Of a stretch of 64,000 nucleotides of DNA, positions 53,813 through 63,189 are shown in pieces. A model generated the notes under the pieces. The model ran no database searches. It saw only the letters and a program-made list of their open reading frames with translations, and was not told the DNA's origin. The DNA comes from Enterobacter mori (GTDB taxonomy: Bacteria > Pseudomonadota > Gammaproteobacteria > Enterobacterales > Enterobacteriaceae). The DNA lies in the NCBI RefSeq assembly GCF_025244905.1, contig NZ_CP104285.1, positions 558,001-622,000 of the forward strand, written 5' to 3'. Position numbers and translations under genes: made by a program. Position 1 is the first letter of the stretch. Each line of letters opens with the position of its first letter.

Positions 53813-54009
53813 AGTAATGCTTTTTTATTAATATTTAATTAAAACAGATGAATAGGTGTTGTTGGAAAATAGTAAAAGCAAAAAAGATGAATAGTAATTA
53901 TCAGAAAATCTTTATAGGGAGTTAACAGATGAGCAATTTATCACCTTAGACATTTCCTGTCATTATGGGAAAGGTAAAGGTCCATGGATTTTGATGATGA
54001 ATGCTGACA

Positions 54010-54048
54010 AATGATAATTGTTATCATATGATATTGGTTATCATTATT
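54010..54048. promoter_or_regulatory. Fur boxes upstream of yjjZ
   Basis: ATGATAATTGTTATCAT (54011-54027) is a near-perfect inverted Fur box, followed closely by GATATTGGTTATCATTATT, a second partial array. They lie just upstream of yjjZ. In E. coli yjjZ is likewise a Fur target. The site overlaps codons of a longer in-frame ORF, which argues for the later start. Confidence 0.7.
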
Positions 54049-54066
54049 GATGCGAAAGGGCAAACC

Positions 54067-54297
54067 ATGTTGAGCAAAGCGCTGGGAAGTGGTTGGGGAG
54101 TGTTGCTGCCTGGGGCAATGATTGGCGGTCTGATGTTTGCCGATCTCTCCATCGATATCTGGAAAGCCATTATTGTTTCAGGGCTGTTAGTCACGTCAGG
54201 GATGATCTGGCATAAGCAATTACGGCACTTTGTGCTGCTGCCTTCATGCGTTGCGCTGGTCAGTGGAATACTGGTAATTCTGATGAGTTTGAAATAA
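54067..54297 (+). CDS. yjjZ: DUF1435 small membrane protein YjjZ
   Basis: A 76-residue protein with two or three hydrophobic segments (GWGVLLPGAMIGGLMFA; AIIVSGLLVTSGMIW; VLLPSCVALVSGILVILM) and the WHKQLRHF motif of the DUF1435 family. The start at 54067 is chosen because Fur-box sequence occupies the upstream in-frame codons from 54001. It lies next to the tRNA-Leu genes as in E. coli. Function unknown; iron-regulated by inference. Confidence 0.8.
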   Translation: MLSKALGSGWGVLLPGAMIGGLMFADLSIDIWKAIIVSGLLVTSGMIWHKQLRHFVLLPSCVALVSGILVILMSLK

Positions 54298-54337
54298 CCG
54301 GAAAAACAAGAGGTACTACAGAGGCGCGTAAGATAAT

Positions 54338-54424
54338 TGGTGCGAGGGGGGGGACTCGAACCCCCACATCCGTAAGGACACTAACACCTGAAGCTAGCGC
54401 GTCTACCAATTCCGCCACCTTCGC
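54338..54424 (-). tRNA. leuV: tRNA-Leu (CAG), copy 3
   Basis: An 87-nt tRNA with encoded CCA. Acceptor GCGAAGG pairs with CCTCGC; anticodon loop CTTCAGGTG gives anticodon CAG; the long variable arm is typical of tRNA-Leu. Identical to the two following copies. Confidence 0.97.
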
Positions 54425-54457
54425 ACAGTCATCTTACTTTTTTTGATATCGCCTCGT

Positions 54458-54544
54458 TGGTGCGAGGGGGGGGACTCGAACCCCCACATCCGTAAGGACA
54501 CTAACACCTGAAGCTAGCGCGTCTACCAATTCCGCCACCTTCGC
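54458..54544 (-). tRNA. leuP: tRNA-Leu (CAG), copy 2
   Basis: Identical 87-nt tRNA-Leu(CAG) with encoded CCA; middle copy of the tandem array, transcribed with the others. Confidence 0.97.
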
Positions 54545-54572
54545 CCAGTGCGAGCAATATCAACGTGATTTA

Positions 54573-54659
54573 TGGTGCGAGGGGGGGGACTCGAACCCCC
54601 ACATCCGTAAGGACACTAACACCTGAAGCTAGCGCGTCTACCAATTCCGCCACCTTCGC
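54573..54659 (-). tRNA. leuQ: tRNA-Leu (CAG), copy 1
   Basis: Identical 87-nt tRNA-Leu(CAG) with encoded CCA; promoter-proximal copy of the array. Confidence 0.97.
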
Positions 54660-54692
54660 ATACCATCGATACTGTAAAAGTATCGTAACCAC

Positions 54693-54728
54693 GGAGGCGC
54701 ATTCTAGATGTTTTCAGCTTTACGTCAA
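54693..54728 (-). promoter_or_regulatory. Stable-RNA promoter of leuQPV
   Basis: On the minus strand: -35 TTGACG, 16 bp spacer, -10 TAGAAT, then a G/C-rich discriminator GCGCCTCC. This is the textbook form of a stringently controlled tRNA promoter, about 35-40 bp before the first tRNA. Confidence 0.8.
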
Positions 54729-54786
54729 CTGAAAAGTGCGCACCTTTTATTGATTGCTGCAAAAATGGCCGGAACTGAGACGCCTG

Positions 54787-54821
54787 CTTGCCGGATGGCG
54801 CTTGCGCTTATCCGGCCTGCA
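54787..54821. repeat. REP element (single)
   Basis: GCCGGATGGCGCTTGCGCTTATCCGGC as two arms, just after the rsmC stop on the minus strand. Confidence 0.8.
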
Positions 54822-54833
54822 TTGCATGGCGAA

Positions 54834-55862
54834 TTATTTCTTCGCCTGACGCGTCATGACGGTGCGGTAGACTTTGAAGCGACCGGTCTGGGCGATCACT
54901 TCGTGGAAGCCAAAGGTTTCGTCCAGCACTTTCGGGTACGCGAGGAAGGCGTTTGCAACGATACGCAGCTCGCCGCCGCTGTTAAGGTGACGGGTTGCAC
55001 CACGGATCAGCGTTTGTGCCGCTTCAAGGCTAGTTTCCATACCGTCGTGGAACGGCGGGTTGGAGATAATCATGTCGAAACGACCGGTAATGTCAGAGAA
55101 GACGTTGCTGGCAACCACTTCCCCTTCAATGCCGTTTGCGGCAAGCGTTGCGCGGCTGGCTTCTACCGCCGGGGCGCTGACATCACACAGGGTTAAACGC
55201 ACTTTTGGCGAATGGCTGGCAAGCACTGTAGAGAGCACGCCCGCGCCGCAGCCCACGTCCAGCACTTTGCCTTTGGTGTGCGGCGTCAGGGTAGACAGCA
55301 GCAGTTTGCTACCCACATCCAGATAGTCGCGGCTGAACACGCCCGGCAGGGTTTTGATGGTTAAGTCGTCTAACTGATACTCGTCCCAGAATGCATCGGC
55401 ATCAAATGTTGCCTGTTTTTCCAGACGGCCATGGTACAGACCACAGCGACGCGCGCTATCGACTTTATTCAGTGGTGCGAACGCTTCCAGCATCTGTTCT
55501 GCGCTGCGCACGCCGCTGCGGTTTTCACCGACCACGAAAATATCGCAGCCAACGGGCAGCAGGGAGAGCAGGTTCATCAGCTGGAACTGGGCTTCCGGTT
55601 TGTTCTTCGGCCAGTAGTAGATCAGCGTGTCGCAGTCGGCAACGTCGCTCTGTTCTGCCACCAGGCTAAAGCGCGCACGCTCGCCCATCTGGCGGCTCAG
55701 CACCTGCCAGTGGTGGTAGTATTGCGTATGGGCACGGCTTTCAGCACAGTCGAAACGCGCAGGCAGGTCATCCTGCATATCTCCGGCAAACAGAATACGG
55801 CTTTGTTCGAAATCATCACTGTGACGCAGCAAGACTTCACTTGCCGGGGTAAATGCAGACAT
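54834..55862 (-). CDS. rsmC: 16S rRNA (guanine1207-N2)-methyltransferase RsmC
   Basis: A 342-residue methyltransferase, E. coli length. An N-terminal degenerate methyltransferase-like half is followed by a catalytic half with the SAM motif [16 protein letters not shown] and the base-methylation motif NPPFHDG. It methylates G1207 of 16S rRNA in the 30S subunit. It is divergent from holD. Confidence 0.95.
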   Translation of the reverse strand: MSAFTPASEVLLRHSDDFEQSRILFAGDMQDDLPARFDCAESRAHTQYYHHWQVLSRQMGERARFSLVAEQSDVADCDTLIYYWPKNKPEAQFQLMNLLSLLPVGCDIFVVGENRSGVRSAEQMLEAFAPLNKVDSARRCGLYHGRLEKQATFDADAFWDEYQLDDLTIKTLPGVFSRDYLDVGSKLLLSTLTPHTKGKVLDVGCGAGVLSTVLASHSPKVRLTLCDVSAPAVEASRATLAANGIEGEVVASNVFSDITGRFDMIISNPPFHDGMETSLEAAQTLIRGATRHLNSGGELRIVANAFLAYPKVLDETFGFHEVIAQTGRFKVYRTVMTRQAKK

Positions 55863-55964
55863 GAATTGTTCCTCAATAAACTCAGGCGGGGATTATAGTA
55901 GGTAGATGGCGCACTTTCGACACATTTGCTATATTTGCGCGCCTGAGAGACAGGAGTTTTCCCT

Positions 55965-56378
55965 ATGACATCCCGACGAGACTGGCAGTTGCAGCAGCTG
56001 GGCATTACCCAGTGGGCCTTGCGTCGCCCGACGGCGTTGCAGGGCGAAATCGCCATTTCCATCCCTGCGCACGTTCGGCTGGTGATGGTGGCGGAAGAAC
56101 TGCCTGCCCTGAATGAACCCCTTATCGGTGATGTCCTTCGCAGCCTGAAGCTGACGGCCGACGAGGTTTTACAGCTGACGCCAGAGCGTGTCGCGATGCT
56201 TCCTCCCGAAAGCCGCTGTAACAGCTGGCGCATCGGGGAGATAAACGACATGCCTCTCCAGGGGAGCCAGATCTGCTCGCCAGCGCTGGACGAACTGAAA
56301 GCCAACCCAAAAGCGCGAAGCGCGCTATGGCAACAAATCTGCGAATATGAACACGATTTCTTCCCTCACGACGTTTGA
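55965..56378 (+). CDS. holD: DNA polymerase III psi subunit HolD
   Basis: A 137-residue protein starting MTSRRDWQLQQLGITQWALRRPTALQGEIAI, E. coli length. It bridges the chi subunit to the clamp loader; the N-terminal peptide contacts the gamma/tau complex. It overlaps the rimI start by 32 bp, as in E. coli. Confidence 0.95.
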   Translation: MTSRRDWQLQQLGITQWALRRPTALQGEIAISIPAHVRLVMVAEELPALNEPLIGDVLRSLKLTADEVLQLTPERVAMLPPESRCNSWRIGEINDMPLQGSQICSPALDELKANPKARSALWQQICEYEHDFFPHDV

Positions 56379-56790
56379 CCTGAACACCGCGTTTGCGATT
56401 GAAACACGCGCCCATGCCTTTCCGTGGAGCGAAAAAACCTTCGCCAGCAACCAGGGCGAACGGTACCTGAACTACCGCCTGGACGTTGACGGCACCATGG
56501 CCGCCTTCGCGATTACGCAGGTTGTTCTTGATGAAGCGACGCTGTTTAACATCGCCGTTGATCCCGCGTTTCAGCGCCGTGGGCTGGGAAGAGAACTGCT
56601 CGAGCACCTCATCCGTGAGCTCGAAACCCGTGACGTTTTCACCCTGTGGCTGGAGGTGCGCGCGTCGAATGTCGCCGCCATCGCGCTCTATGAAAGCTTA
56701 GGCTTTAACGAGGCGACAATCCGCCGTAACTACTACCCCACCGCAGAGGGACGTGAAGACGCCATCATAATGGCCCTGCCGATTGGATAA
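56347..56790 (+). CDS. rimI: Ribosomal protein S18-alanine N-acetyltransferase RimI
   Basis: A 147-residue GNAT enzyme (E. coli 148). Acetyl-CoA loop [20 protein letters not shown] (approximately Q-R-R-G-L-G) and the FYESLGF-like segment [19 protein letters not shown]. It acetylates the N terminus of S18. It overlaps holD and is followed 20 bp later by yjjG. Confidence 0.95.
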   Translation: MNTISSLTTFDLNTAFAIETRAHAFPWSEKTFASNQGERYLNYRLDVDGTMAAFAITQVVLDEATLFNIAVDPAFQRRGLGRELLEHLIRELETRDVFTLWLEVRASNVAAIALYESLGFNEATIRRNYYPTAEGREDAIIMALPIG

Positions 56791-56810
56791 CGAAAAATAA
56801 GGTTGTAACG

Positions 56811-57488
56811 ATGAAATGGGACTGGATTTTCTTTGATGCCGACGAGACGCTGTTTACGTTCGATTCGTTCGGCGGCCTACAGCGGATGTTTCTCGACTAT
56901 AGCGTGACCTTCACCGCTGAAGATTTTCAGGACTATCAGGCGGTGAACAAGCCGCTGTGGGTGGATTACCAGAACGGTGCCATCACTGCGTTACAACTTC
57001 AGCACCAGCGCTTTGACGTTTGGGCGGAACGTTTAAATGTCAGTCCGGGGACGCTGAACGAGGCGTTTCTGAACGCGATGGCGGATATCTGTGCGCCACT
57101 GCCGGGCGCGGTTTCTCTGCTTAATGCGTTAAAAGGCAAGGTAAAACTGGGGATCATCACCAACGGTTTTACCGCCCTGCAGCAGATCCGCCTCGAGCGC
57201 ACCGGCCTGCGTGATTATTTCGACGCGCTGGTGATTTCCGAAGAGGTGGGCGTACCGAAGCCGGACCCGCGTATTTTTGACTACGCGCTGACGCAGGCTG
57301 GCAATCCTGACCGCGATCGCGTCCTGATGGTGGGGGATACCGCAGAGTCTGATATTCTTGGCGGCATCAATTCCGGCCTGTCGACGGTCTGGTTGAATGC
57401 GCATGGTCGTGTGCAGCCGGAAGGCATCGAGCCGACCTGGACCGTCACGTCATTGAACGAACTGGAGCAGCTCCTGTGTAAACAATGA
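56811..57488 (+). CDS. yjjG: Pyrimidine 5'-nucleotidase YjjG (HAD)
   Basis: A 225-residue HAD phosphatase, E. coli length. Catalytic motif I is FFDADETLF (D9 and D11), motif II ITNGF, motif III lysine in GVPKPD, motif [10 protein letters not shown]. It dephosphorylates pyrimidine nucleotides, including non-canonical ones, as a house-cleaning enzyme. Confidence 0.95.
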   Translation: MKWDWIFFDADETLFTFDSFGGLQRMFLDYSVTFTAEDFQDYQAVNKPLWVDYQNGAITALQLQHQRFDVWAERLNVSPGTLNEAFLNAMADICAPLPGAVSLLNALKGKVKLGIITNGFTALQQIRLERTGLRDYFDALVISEEVGVPKPDPRIFDYALTQAGNPDRDRVLMVGDTAESDILGGINSGLSTVWLNAHGRVQPEGIEPTWTVTSLNELEQLLCKQ

Positions 57489-57579
57489 TTGCCTGCCCCC
57501 TATTGATGGGTAAAATAGCCGCAATTTTGTATTCCATGATGCGTGGCGTGCTGCCGCGCTTATAAAAGAAGATTTAATT

Positions 57580-59169
57580 ATGACGTTGTCTCCTTATCTG
57601 CAAGAGGTGGCCAAGCGCCGCACTTTTGCCATTATCTCGCACCCGGATGCCGGTAAAACGACCATCACCGAGAAGGTGTTGCTGTTCGGACAGGCGATCC
57701 AGACTGCGGGTACCGTAAAAGGCCGTGGCTCCAGCCAGCACGCAAAATCTGACTGGATGGAGATGGAAAAGCAGCGTGGTATTTCGATTACCACCTCCGT
57801 GATGCAGTTCCCGTATCACGATTGCCTGGTGAACCTGCTGGACACCCCAGGCCACGAAGACTTCTCCGAAGATACCTACCGTACCCTGACGGCGGTTGAC
57901 TGCTGTTTGATGGTGATCGACGCCGCAAAAGGGGTAGAAGATCGTACCCGTAAGCTGATGGAGGTCACCCGTCTGCGCGATACGCCGATCCTCACCTTCA
58001 TGAACAAACTTGACCGTGACATCCGTGACCCGATGGAAGTGATGGACGAAGTTGAAAGTGAACTGAAGATCGCCTGTGCGCCAATCACCTGGCCCATCGG
58101 CTGCGGTAAGCTGTTTAAAGGGGTTTACCACCTCTATAAAGACGAAACCTACCTGTATCAGACCGGTAAAGGCCACACCATTCAGGACGTCCGCGTTGTT
58201 AAAGGCCTGGATAACCCAGAACTGGATACTGCCGTCGGCGAAGAACTGGCCGCGCAGCTGCGCGACGAGCTGGAACTGGTGAAAGGCGCATCTCACGAGT
58301 TCGATAAAGAGCTGTTCCTGGCGGGTGAAATCACCCCGGTCTTCTTCGGTACCGCGCTGGGTAACTTCGGCGTTGACCACATGCTGGACGGTCTGGTGGA
58401 GTGGGCTCCACGCCCGATGCCGCGTAAAACCGACACCCGTGAAGTGGAAGCGCAGGAAGAGAAGTTCACCGGCTTCGTCTTTAAAATTCAGGCCAACATG
58501 GACCCGAAACACCGCGACCGCGTAGCCTTTATGCGCGTGGTGTCCGGCAAGTATGAGAAGGGTATGAAGCTGCGCCAGGTGCGTACCGGGAAAGATGTGG
58601 TGATCTCCGACGCGCTGACCTTTATGGCGGGCGACCGTTCGCACGTTGAAGAAGCCTATCCGGGCGATATCATTGGTCTGCATAACCATGGCACCATCCA
58701 GATCGGTGATACCTTCACTCAGGGTGAAATGATGAAGTTCACCGGTATTCCGAACTTCGCGCCTGAGCTGTTCCGTCGTATTCGCCTGCGCGATCCGCTG
58801 AAGCAGAAACAGCTGCTGAAAGGCCTGGTTCAGCTGTCCGAAGAGGGCGCTGTGCAGGTGTTCCGTCCCATCGCCAACAACGATCTGATCGTAGGCGCGG
58901 TCGGTGTGCTGCAGTTCGACGTGGTGGTTGCGCGTCTGAAGAGCGAATATAACGTGGAAGCGATTTACGAGTCTGTGAACGTCGCGACCGCGCGCTGGGT
59001 GGAGTGTTCTGACGTGAAGAAATTCGAGGAATTTAAGCGTAAGAATGAGATCCAGCTGGCGCTGGATGGCGGCGATAACCTGACCTATATCGCCCCAACC
59101 ATGGTAAACCTGAACCTGACGCAGGAACGTTATCCTGACGTTCAGTTCCGCAAAACCCGCGAGCACTAA
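57580..59169 (+). CDS. prfC: Peptide chain release factor 3
   Basis: A 529-residue translational GTPase, E. coli length. The G domain has HPDAGKTT, the switch region [18 protein letters not shown] and NKLD motifs; domains II and III follow. It releases RF1/RF2 from the ribosome after termination. A strong hairpin terminator follows. Confidence 0.97.
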   Translation: MTLSPYLQEVAKRRTFAIISHPDAGKTTITEKVLLFGQAIQTAGTVKGRGSSQHAKSDWMEMEKQRGISITTSVMQFPYHDCLVNLLDTPGHEDFSEDTYRTLTAVDCCLMVIDAAKGVEDRTRKLMEVTRLRDTPILTFMNKLDRDIRDPMEVMDEVESELKIACAPITWPIGCGKLFKGVYHLYKDETYLYQTGKGHTIQDVRVVKGLDNPELDTAVGEELAAQLRDELELVKGASHEFDKELFLAGEITPVFFGTALGNFGVDHMLDGLVEWAPRPMPRKTDTREVEAQEEKFTGFVFKIQANMDPKHRDRVAFMRVVSGKYEKGMKLRQVRTGKDVVISDALTFMAGDRSHVEEAYPGDIIGLHNHGTIQIGDTFTQGEMMKFTGIPNFAPELFRRIRLRDPLKQKQLLKGLVQLSEEGAVQVFRPIANNDLIVGAVGVLQFDVVVARLKSEYNVEAIYESVNVATARWVECSDVKKFEEFKRKNEIQLALDGGDNLTYIAPTMVNLNLTQERYPDVQFRKTREH

Positions 59170-59179
59170 TCCCCTCTCA

Positions 59180-59207
59180 GAGCACGGCTGCCGCCGTGCT
59201 CTTCTTT
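59180..59207 (+). terminator. prfC intrinsic terminator
   Basis: GAGCACGGC-TGCC-GCCGTGCTC followed by TTCTTT, starting 10 bp after the prfC stop. Confidence 0.85.
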
Positions 59208-59473
59208 AATTCCTGTCTTATTAATCCCTTGCGGAATGTTCTTAATTCACGGCAATTTTACGCCTTTTGCTCATTTTCTATCCGATTCTGAAAGCGACAC
59301 TGTGAGAGTGATCTATATTTAACTCAGTGTTTAGCACCGGGTGTGGATGAATTAACTGTTCAATGCATGACTTGAGGTTCTCCATTTCACCCGTGTGCTT
59401 ATTCGCGAAATATAAAACTAGTAATAAAGGACGTTTGTCGCTCGAATGACGAGCAAAACACAGGAATACATCG
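59208..59473. promoter_or_regulatory. osmY upstream region
   Basis: About 265 bp with no convincing gene. It should hold the RpoS-dependent osmY promoter; A/T-rich candidate -10 sequence lies in the last 60 bp (around ATATAAAACTAGT, 59408-59420), but I cannot assign the start site. Confidence 0.4.
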
Positions 59474-60091
59474 ATGAATATGACAAGACTGAAGATTTCT
59501 AAAACTCTGCTGGCTGTGACTCTGGGTAGCGTTCTGGTTAGCGGTTCTGCCCTGGCGGAAAGCAGCACCATGGATAAAGCACAGTCCACTGCCAACACCG
59601 CAGGGGAAAAAATCGATAGCTCTATGAATAAAGTCGGTAATTTCATGGATGACAGCTCTATCACAGCAAAAGTGAAAGCCGCTCTGGTGGATGATGAAGC
59701 CATCAAGAGCACCGACATTTCCGTGAAGACCGACAAAAAAGTCGTCACCCTGAGTGGCTTCGTGGAAAGCCAGGCCCAGGCCGAGCAGGCAGTAAAAGTG
59801 GCGAAAGGGGTTGAGGGCGTAACGGACGTGAGTGACAAACTGCACGTACGTGACGCCAAAGAGTCTTCCGTCAAAGGTTATGCCGGGGATGCGGCAACCA
59901 CCAGCGAAATCAAAGCTAAACTGTTAGCAGATGACATCGTGCCTTCCCGTAAGGTGAAAGTGGAAACCACTGATGGTGTGGTGCAGCTTTCCGGCACGGT
60001 TGATTCCCAGGCACAAATTGAACGTGCCGAATCTATTGCGAAAGCGATTGATGGTGTGAAAAGCGTTAAAAACGATCTGAAAGCGAAGTAA
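59474..60091 (+). CDS. osmY: Periplasmic osmotically induced protein OsmY
   Basis: A 205-residue protein, close to E. coli OsmY (201). Signal peptide ([28 protein letters not shown]), then two BON domains (about residues 57-125 and 135-203; [25 protein letters not shown] and [21 protein letters not shown]). It is a periplasmic chaperone-like protein induced by high osmolarity and stationary phase. Confidence 0.96.
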   Translation: MNMTRLKISKTLLAVTLGSVLVSGSALAESSTMDKAQSTANTAGEKIDSSMNKVGNFMDDSSITAKVKAALVDDEAIKSTDISVKTDKKVVTLSGFVESQAQAEQAVKVAKGVEGVTDVSDKLHVRDAKESSVKGYAGDAATTSEIKAKLLADDIVPSRKVKVETTDGVVQLSGTVDSQAQIERAESIAKAIDGVKSVKNDLKAK

Positions 60092-60102
60092 ATCTTCACC
60101 AT

Positions 60103-60133
60103 TCGCCCGCCTGGCTGAGGCCTGCGGGCGAAA
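60103..60133 (+). other. Stem-loop between osmY and ytjA
   Basis: TTCGCCCGC ... GCGGGCGAA, a 9 bp stem with a 13-base loop 11 bp after osmY. No T-run follows, so it may stabilise the osmY mRNA or act as a weak attenuator before ytjA. Confidence 0.5.
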
Positions 60134-60218
60134 TAAGAACGACTCTGGAAAAACGCTGGTGAGTGACCTGAGCGCTCACGTTTAGCGGCCGACATTAACT
60201 ATGGTAAAGGAGAGGCTT

Positions 60219-60380
60219 ATGTTTCGTTGGGGCATTATATTTCTGGTTATCGCGTTAATTGCCGCCGCTTTGGGCTTTGGTGGATTGGCGGGTACAGCGG
60301 CATGGGCAGCAAAAATTGTCTTCGTCGTTGGTATTATTCTGTTCCTGGTCAGCCTGTTTACGGGTAGACGCCGTCCTTAG
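60219..60380 (+). CDS. ytjA: DUF1328 small membrane protein YtjA
   Basis: A 53-residue, two-helix membrane protein starting [20 protein letters not shown] and ending FTGRRRP. It matches E. coli YtjA in length and place after osmY. An AAGGAGAGG ribosome binding site lies 5 bp upstream. Function unknown, often stress-induced. Confidence 0.93.
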   Translation: MFRWGIIFLVIALIAAALGFGGLAGTAAWAAKIVFVVGIILFLVSLFTGRRRP

Positions 60381-60407
60381 CAAAACGCAATATTTCATAA
60401 ACAAAGT

Positions 60408-60435
60408 AAAGCCAGTCCTCGCGACTGGCTTTTTC
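60408..60435 (+). terminator. ytjA intrinsic terminator
   Basis: AAAGCCAGTC-CTCGC-GACTGGCTTTTTC: a 7 bp G/C-rich stem followed by a T-run. Confidence 0.88.
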
Positions 60436-60502
60436 TCGTTTGAGAACCTGAAGAGATGGCGTTACTGTGTCTGAACAAAATAATGAAAACAGGAAGGCAG
60501 AG

Positions 60503-61555
60503 GTGGGGCAGCGAATTCCCGTTACGCTCGGCAATATTGCGCCGCTGACGTTAAAACCGTTCCGCACGGGTCAACTTGCACTGGTTTGTGAAGGTGGTGG
60601 ACAGCGCGGCATTTTCACCGCAGGCGTGCTGGACGAATTTATGCGCGCGCAGTTCAACCCGTTTGACCTCTACTTCGGTACCTCTGCCGGAGCACAGAAC
60701 CTTTCCGCTTATGTCTGCAACCAGCCCGGCTACGCGCGCAAAGTGATTATGCGCTACACCACAGCAAAAGAGTTTTTCAACCCGGTGCGCTTCGTGCGCG
60801 GCGGGAACCTGATCGATCTCGACTGGCTACTGGACTCCACGTCCAGTCAGATGCCGCTGGCAATGGACACCGCCGCCCGTCTGTTTGATGCCGGAAAAGA
60901 GTTCTGGATGTGCGCCAGCCGGGGTGATGATTACTCGCCGGGTTACTTTTCTCCGCAGAAAGAGAACTGGCTGGATATTATCCGCGCCTCGAGCGCCATT
61001 CCCGGTTTTTATCGAACCGGTGCGCTGCTGGATGGCATCAGCTATCTGGACGGTGGGATCAGTGACGCGGTGCCGGTTCAGGAGGCCGCCCGACGCGGGG
61101 CGAAAACCATCGTGGTGATCCGTACCGTACCGTCGCAAATGTATTACACGCCGCAGTGGTTCAAACGCATGGAGCGCTGGCTGGGCGACAGCAGCCTGCA
61201 GCCGCTGGTGAACATCGCGAAGCAGCATGAAACCACCTACGGTGCGATGCAGCGTTTCATTGAAAAACCGCCGGGAAAACTGCGTATATTCGAAATTTAC
61301 CCGCCGAAGCCGCTACTGAGCATGGCGCTTGGCAGCCGTATTCCAGCGCTGCGCATGGATTACAAGACGGGACGACTGTGCGGACGTTACTTCCTGGCGA
61401 CGGTCGGGAAAATGCTGGCGGAACAGCCCCCTCTGCATCGGCATAAACGCATTATCACCCCGCCTGCGATTGTCGCCAACGACCCGCTGACCATGCCGCT
61501 GGTGGATATTCCCCAGGCGAACGATGTTCCACTGGATAACGAGGATCTGGCGTGA
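60503..61555 (+). CDS. yjjU: Patatin-like phospholipase YjjU
   Basis: A 350-residue patatin-family protein. Motifs are the oxyanion loop GGGQRG, nucleophile elbow GTSAG and catalytic DGG (YLDGGISD). The GTG at 60503 (GQRIPVTLG) is favoured because E. coli YjjU begins there and AGGAAG lies 6 bp upstream; the GTG at 60467 would add 12 residues. It overlaps yjjV by 4 bp. Substrate not known. Confidence 0.93.
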   Translation: MGQRIPVTLGNIAPLTLKPFRTGQLALVCEGGGQRGIFTAGVLDEFMRAQFNPFDLYFGTSAGAQNLSAYVCNQPGYARKVIMRYTTAKEFFNPVRFVRGGNLIDLDWLLDSTSSQMPLAMDTAARLFDAGKEFWMCASRGDDYSPGYFSPQKENWLDIIRASSAIPGFYRTGALLDGISYLDGGISDAVPVQEAARRGAKTIVVIRTVPSQMYYTPQWFKRMERWLGDSSLQPLVNIAKQHETTYGAMQRFIEKPPGKLRIFEIYPPKPLLSMALGSRIPALRMDYKTGRLCGRYFLATVGKMLAEQPPLHRHKRIITPPAIVANDPLTMPLVDIPQANDVPLDNEDLA

Positions 61556-62334
61556 CGCACCGCTTTGTCGATACCCATTGTCACTTTGATTTTCCCCCCT
61601 TCACCGGCGACGAGGTGCTCAGCATTGAACGCGCCGCTCAGGCGGGAGTCGACGCGATTATTGTGCCCGCGATTGAAGCGGCGTATTTCGAGCGCGTTCT
61701 CGATCTCGCCCGCCGTCACGACGCATTGTATGCCGCACTGGGTCTGCATCCTATCGTCATCGAACATCATCTGGACGACCATCTCGACAGGCTGGACGCT
61801 GTTTTGCAGACGGCCGAGAAGAAACTGGTTGCCATCGGTGAGATCGGCCTCGATCTTTATCGTGAGAACCCGCATTTTGAACGGCAGCAGACGCTCCTCG
61901 ACGCGCAGCTAAGGCTGGCGAAGCGTCACGATCTGCCGGTGATCCTCCATTCGAGACGCACGCACGATAAGCTGGCGATGCACCTGAAACGCATCGATCT
62001 GCCGCGCAGGGGCGTTGTACACGGTTTCTCCGGCAGCCTGCAGCAGGCGCAGCGTTTTATCGAGCTGGGCTATAGCATTGGCGTCGGGGGAACCATTACC
62101 TATCCGCGCGCCAGTAAAACCCGTGACGTGATCGCACAGCTGCCGCTGTCGGCGCTTCTGCTGGAAACGGATGCGCCGGATATGCCGCTGAATGGTTTTC
62201 AGGGCCAGCCGAATCGCCCGGAACAGGCGGCGCGCGTGTTCACTACCCTGTGTGAACTGCGTCCGGAGTCGGCGGCGGTGATTGCCGATGCGCTGCTTGA
62301 GAACACGCGTACGCTATTTGGTATCACGCTATAG
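61552..62334 (+). CDS. yjjV: TatD-family metal-dependent hydrolase YjjV
   Basis: A 260-residue TIM-barrel hydrolase (E. coli 259) with GTG start inside the yjjU stop (GTGA). Metal ligands fall in DTHCHFD, the GEIGLDLY segment (Glu), VILHSR (His), VVHGFSGS (His) and ETDAPDMP (Asp). TatD homologues act as 3'-5' exonucleases or deoxyribonucleases; YjjV itself is not well characterised. It converges with yjjW and overlaps it by 6 bp. Confidence 0.95.
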   Translation: MTHRFVDTHCHFDFPPFTGDEVLSIERAAQAGVDAIIVPAIEAAYFERVLDLARRHDALYAALGLHPIVIEHHLDDHLDRLDAVLQTAEKKLVAIGEIGLDLYRENPHFERQQTLLDAQLRLAKRHDLPVILHSRRTHDKLAMHLKRIDLPRRGVVHGFSGSLQQAQRFIELGYSIGVGGTITYPRASKTRDVIAQLPLSALLLETDAPDMPLNGFQGQPNRPEQAARVFTTLCELRPESAAVIADALLENTRTLFGITL

Positions 62335-63189
62335 ATAGAGCGACGGGCGGATCACGGTGATCCGCTGTTCTTCCAGGGCCAGAGCCAGCGGTTCCACGTC
62401 GTCCGGCGTCGCGCTACGCCATGACGCCGCCTCACCATAAACGCCGTGGGCGTGAAATGCATTGATTCGCACAGGAATGTTTCCAAGCCCGAGAATAAAT
62501 GTCGTCAGCGGTTTGAGATGTTCCAGATAATCACATTGTTCTGGGATGACCAATAAGCGGAGTTCCGTCAAACGGTGACGATCTGCCAGCCAGCGAATGC
62601 TCTGTTTAATCTGCGGGTTTTCGCGCCCGGTCAGGAAGCGGTGATGCTCGTTCCCCCATGCCTTGAGATCCAGCATTGCGCCATCAAGCACCGGCAGCAG
62701 CTTTTGCCAGCCGGTTTCGCTTAACAAACCATTGCTGTCCACGAGACACGTCAGATGGCGCAGGGCCGGATCGGCTTTGATCGCGGTGAACAGGGCGATC
62801 AAAAACGGCAATTGTGTTGTGGCTTCACCGCCGCTCACGGTGATCCCTTCGATAAAGGGGGCGGATTTGCGGACCAGGGTGAGGATCTCTTCTACGCTGA
62901 AGCGGTGCGCCATGGGCGTTGCCTGCTGCTGGCAGAGGTGAAGGCAGGTATCACACTGCTGGCAGTCACTCTCCTGCCACCAGACGCGCCCGGCCTGAAT
63001 GGTCAGCGCATCGTGCGGGCAGTGAGGCACGCAGTCGCCACAGTCGTTGCAGCGACCGATCGTCCACGGGTTATGGCAGGTTTTGCAGCGCAGGTTACAG
63101 CCCTGCAGGAACAGGGCCAGGCGGCTGCCCGGCCCGTCCACGCAGGAAAAAGGAATGACCTGACTAACTAAAGCGCATCTGCTGTTCAT
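62329..63189 (-). CDS. yjjW: Glycyl-radical-enzyme activase YjjW (radical SAM)
   Basis: A 286-residue activating enzyme. The radical SAM cluster motif is C-x3-C-x2-C (CNLRCKTC), followed by two ferredoxin-like clusters ([14 protein letters not shown] and [13 protein letters not shown]) typical of the activases with an inserted 8-Cys domain. The glycine-rich [11 protein letters not shown] is the SAM site. It would activate the adjacent yjjI product. It starts 26 bp inside the yjjI end. Confidence 0.95.
   Translation of the reverse strand: MNSRCALVSQVIPFSCVDGPGSRLALFLQGCNLRCKTCHNPWTIGRCNDCGDCVPHCPHDALTIQAGRVWWQESDCQQCDTCLHLCQQQATPMAHRFSVEEILTLVRKSAPFIEGITVSGGEATTQLPFLIALFTAIKADPALRHLTCLVDSNGLLSETGWQKLLPVLDGAMLDLKAWGNEHHRFLTGRENPQIKQSIRWLADRHRLTELRLLVIPEQCDYLEHLKPLTTFILGLGNIPVRINAFHAHGVYGEAASWRSATPDDVEPLALALEEQRITVIRPSLYL

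Noticed and set aside
54001..54066. Upstream extension of yjjZ from ATG at 54001
   Set aside because: The codons coincide with strong Fur-box sequence, so this is promoter, not coding.
54338..54659. Tandem ~115-120 bp repeats that look like a direct-repeat array
   Set aside because: Each repeat folds as tRNA-Leu; unit size and content exclude CRISPR.
54290..54830. tRNA-linked genomic island
   Set aside because: No integrase, no duplicated tRNA 3' end outside the array, and both flanks follow the E. coli order.
57574..59166. 530-codon open frame antisense to prfC
   Set aside because: It mirrors prfC almost exactly and has no family signature; it arises from codon bias of the real gene.
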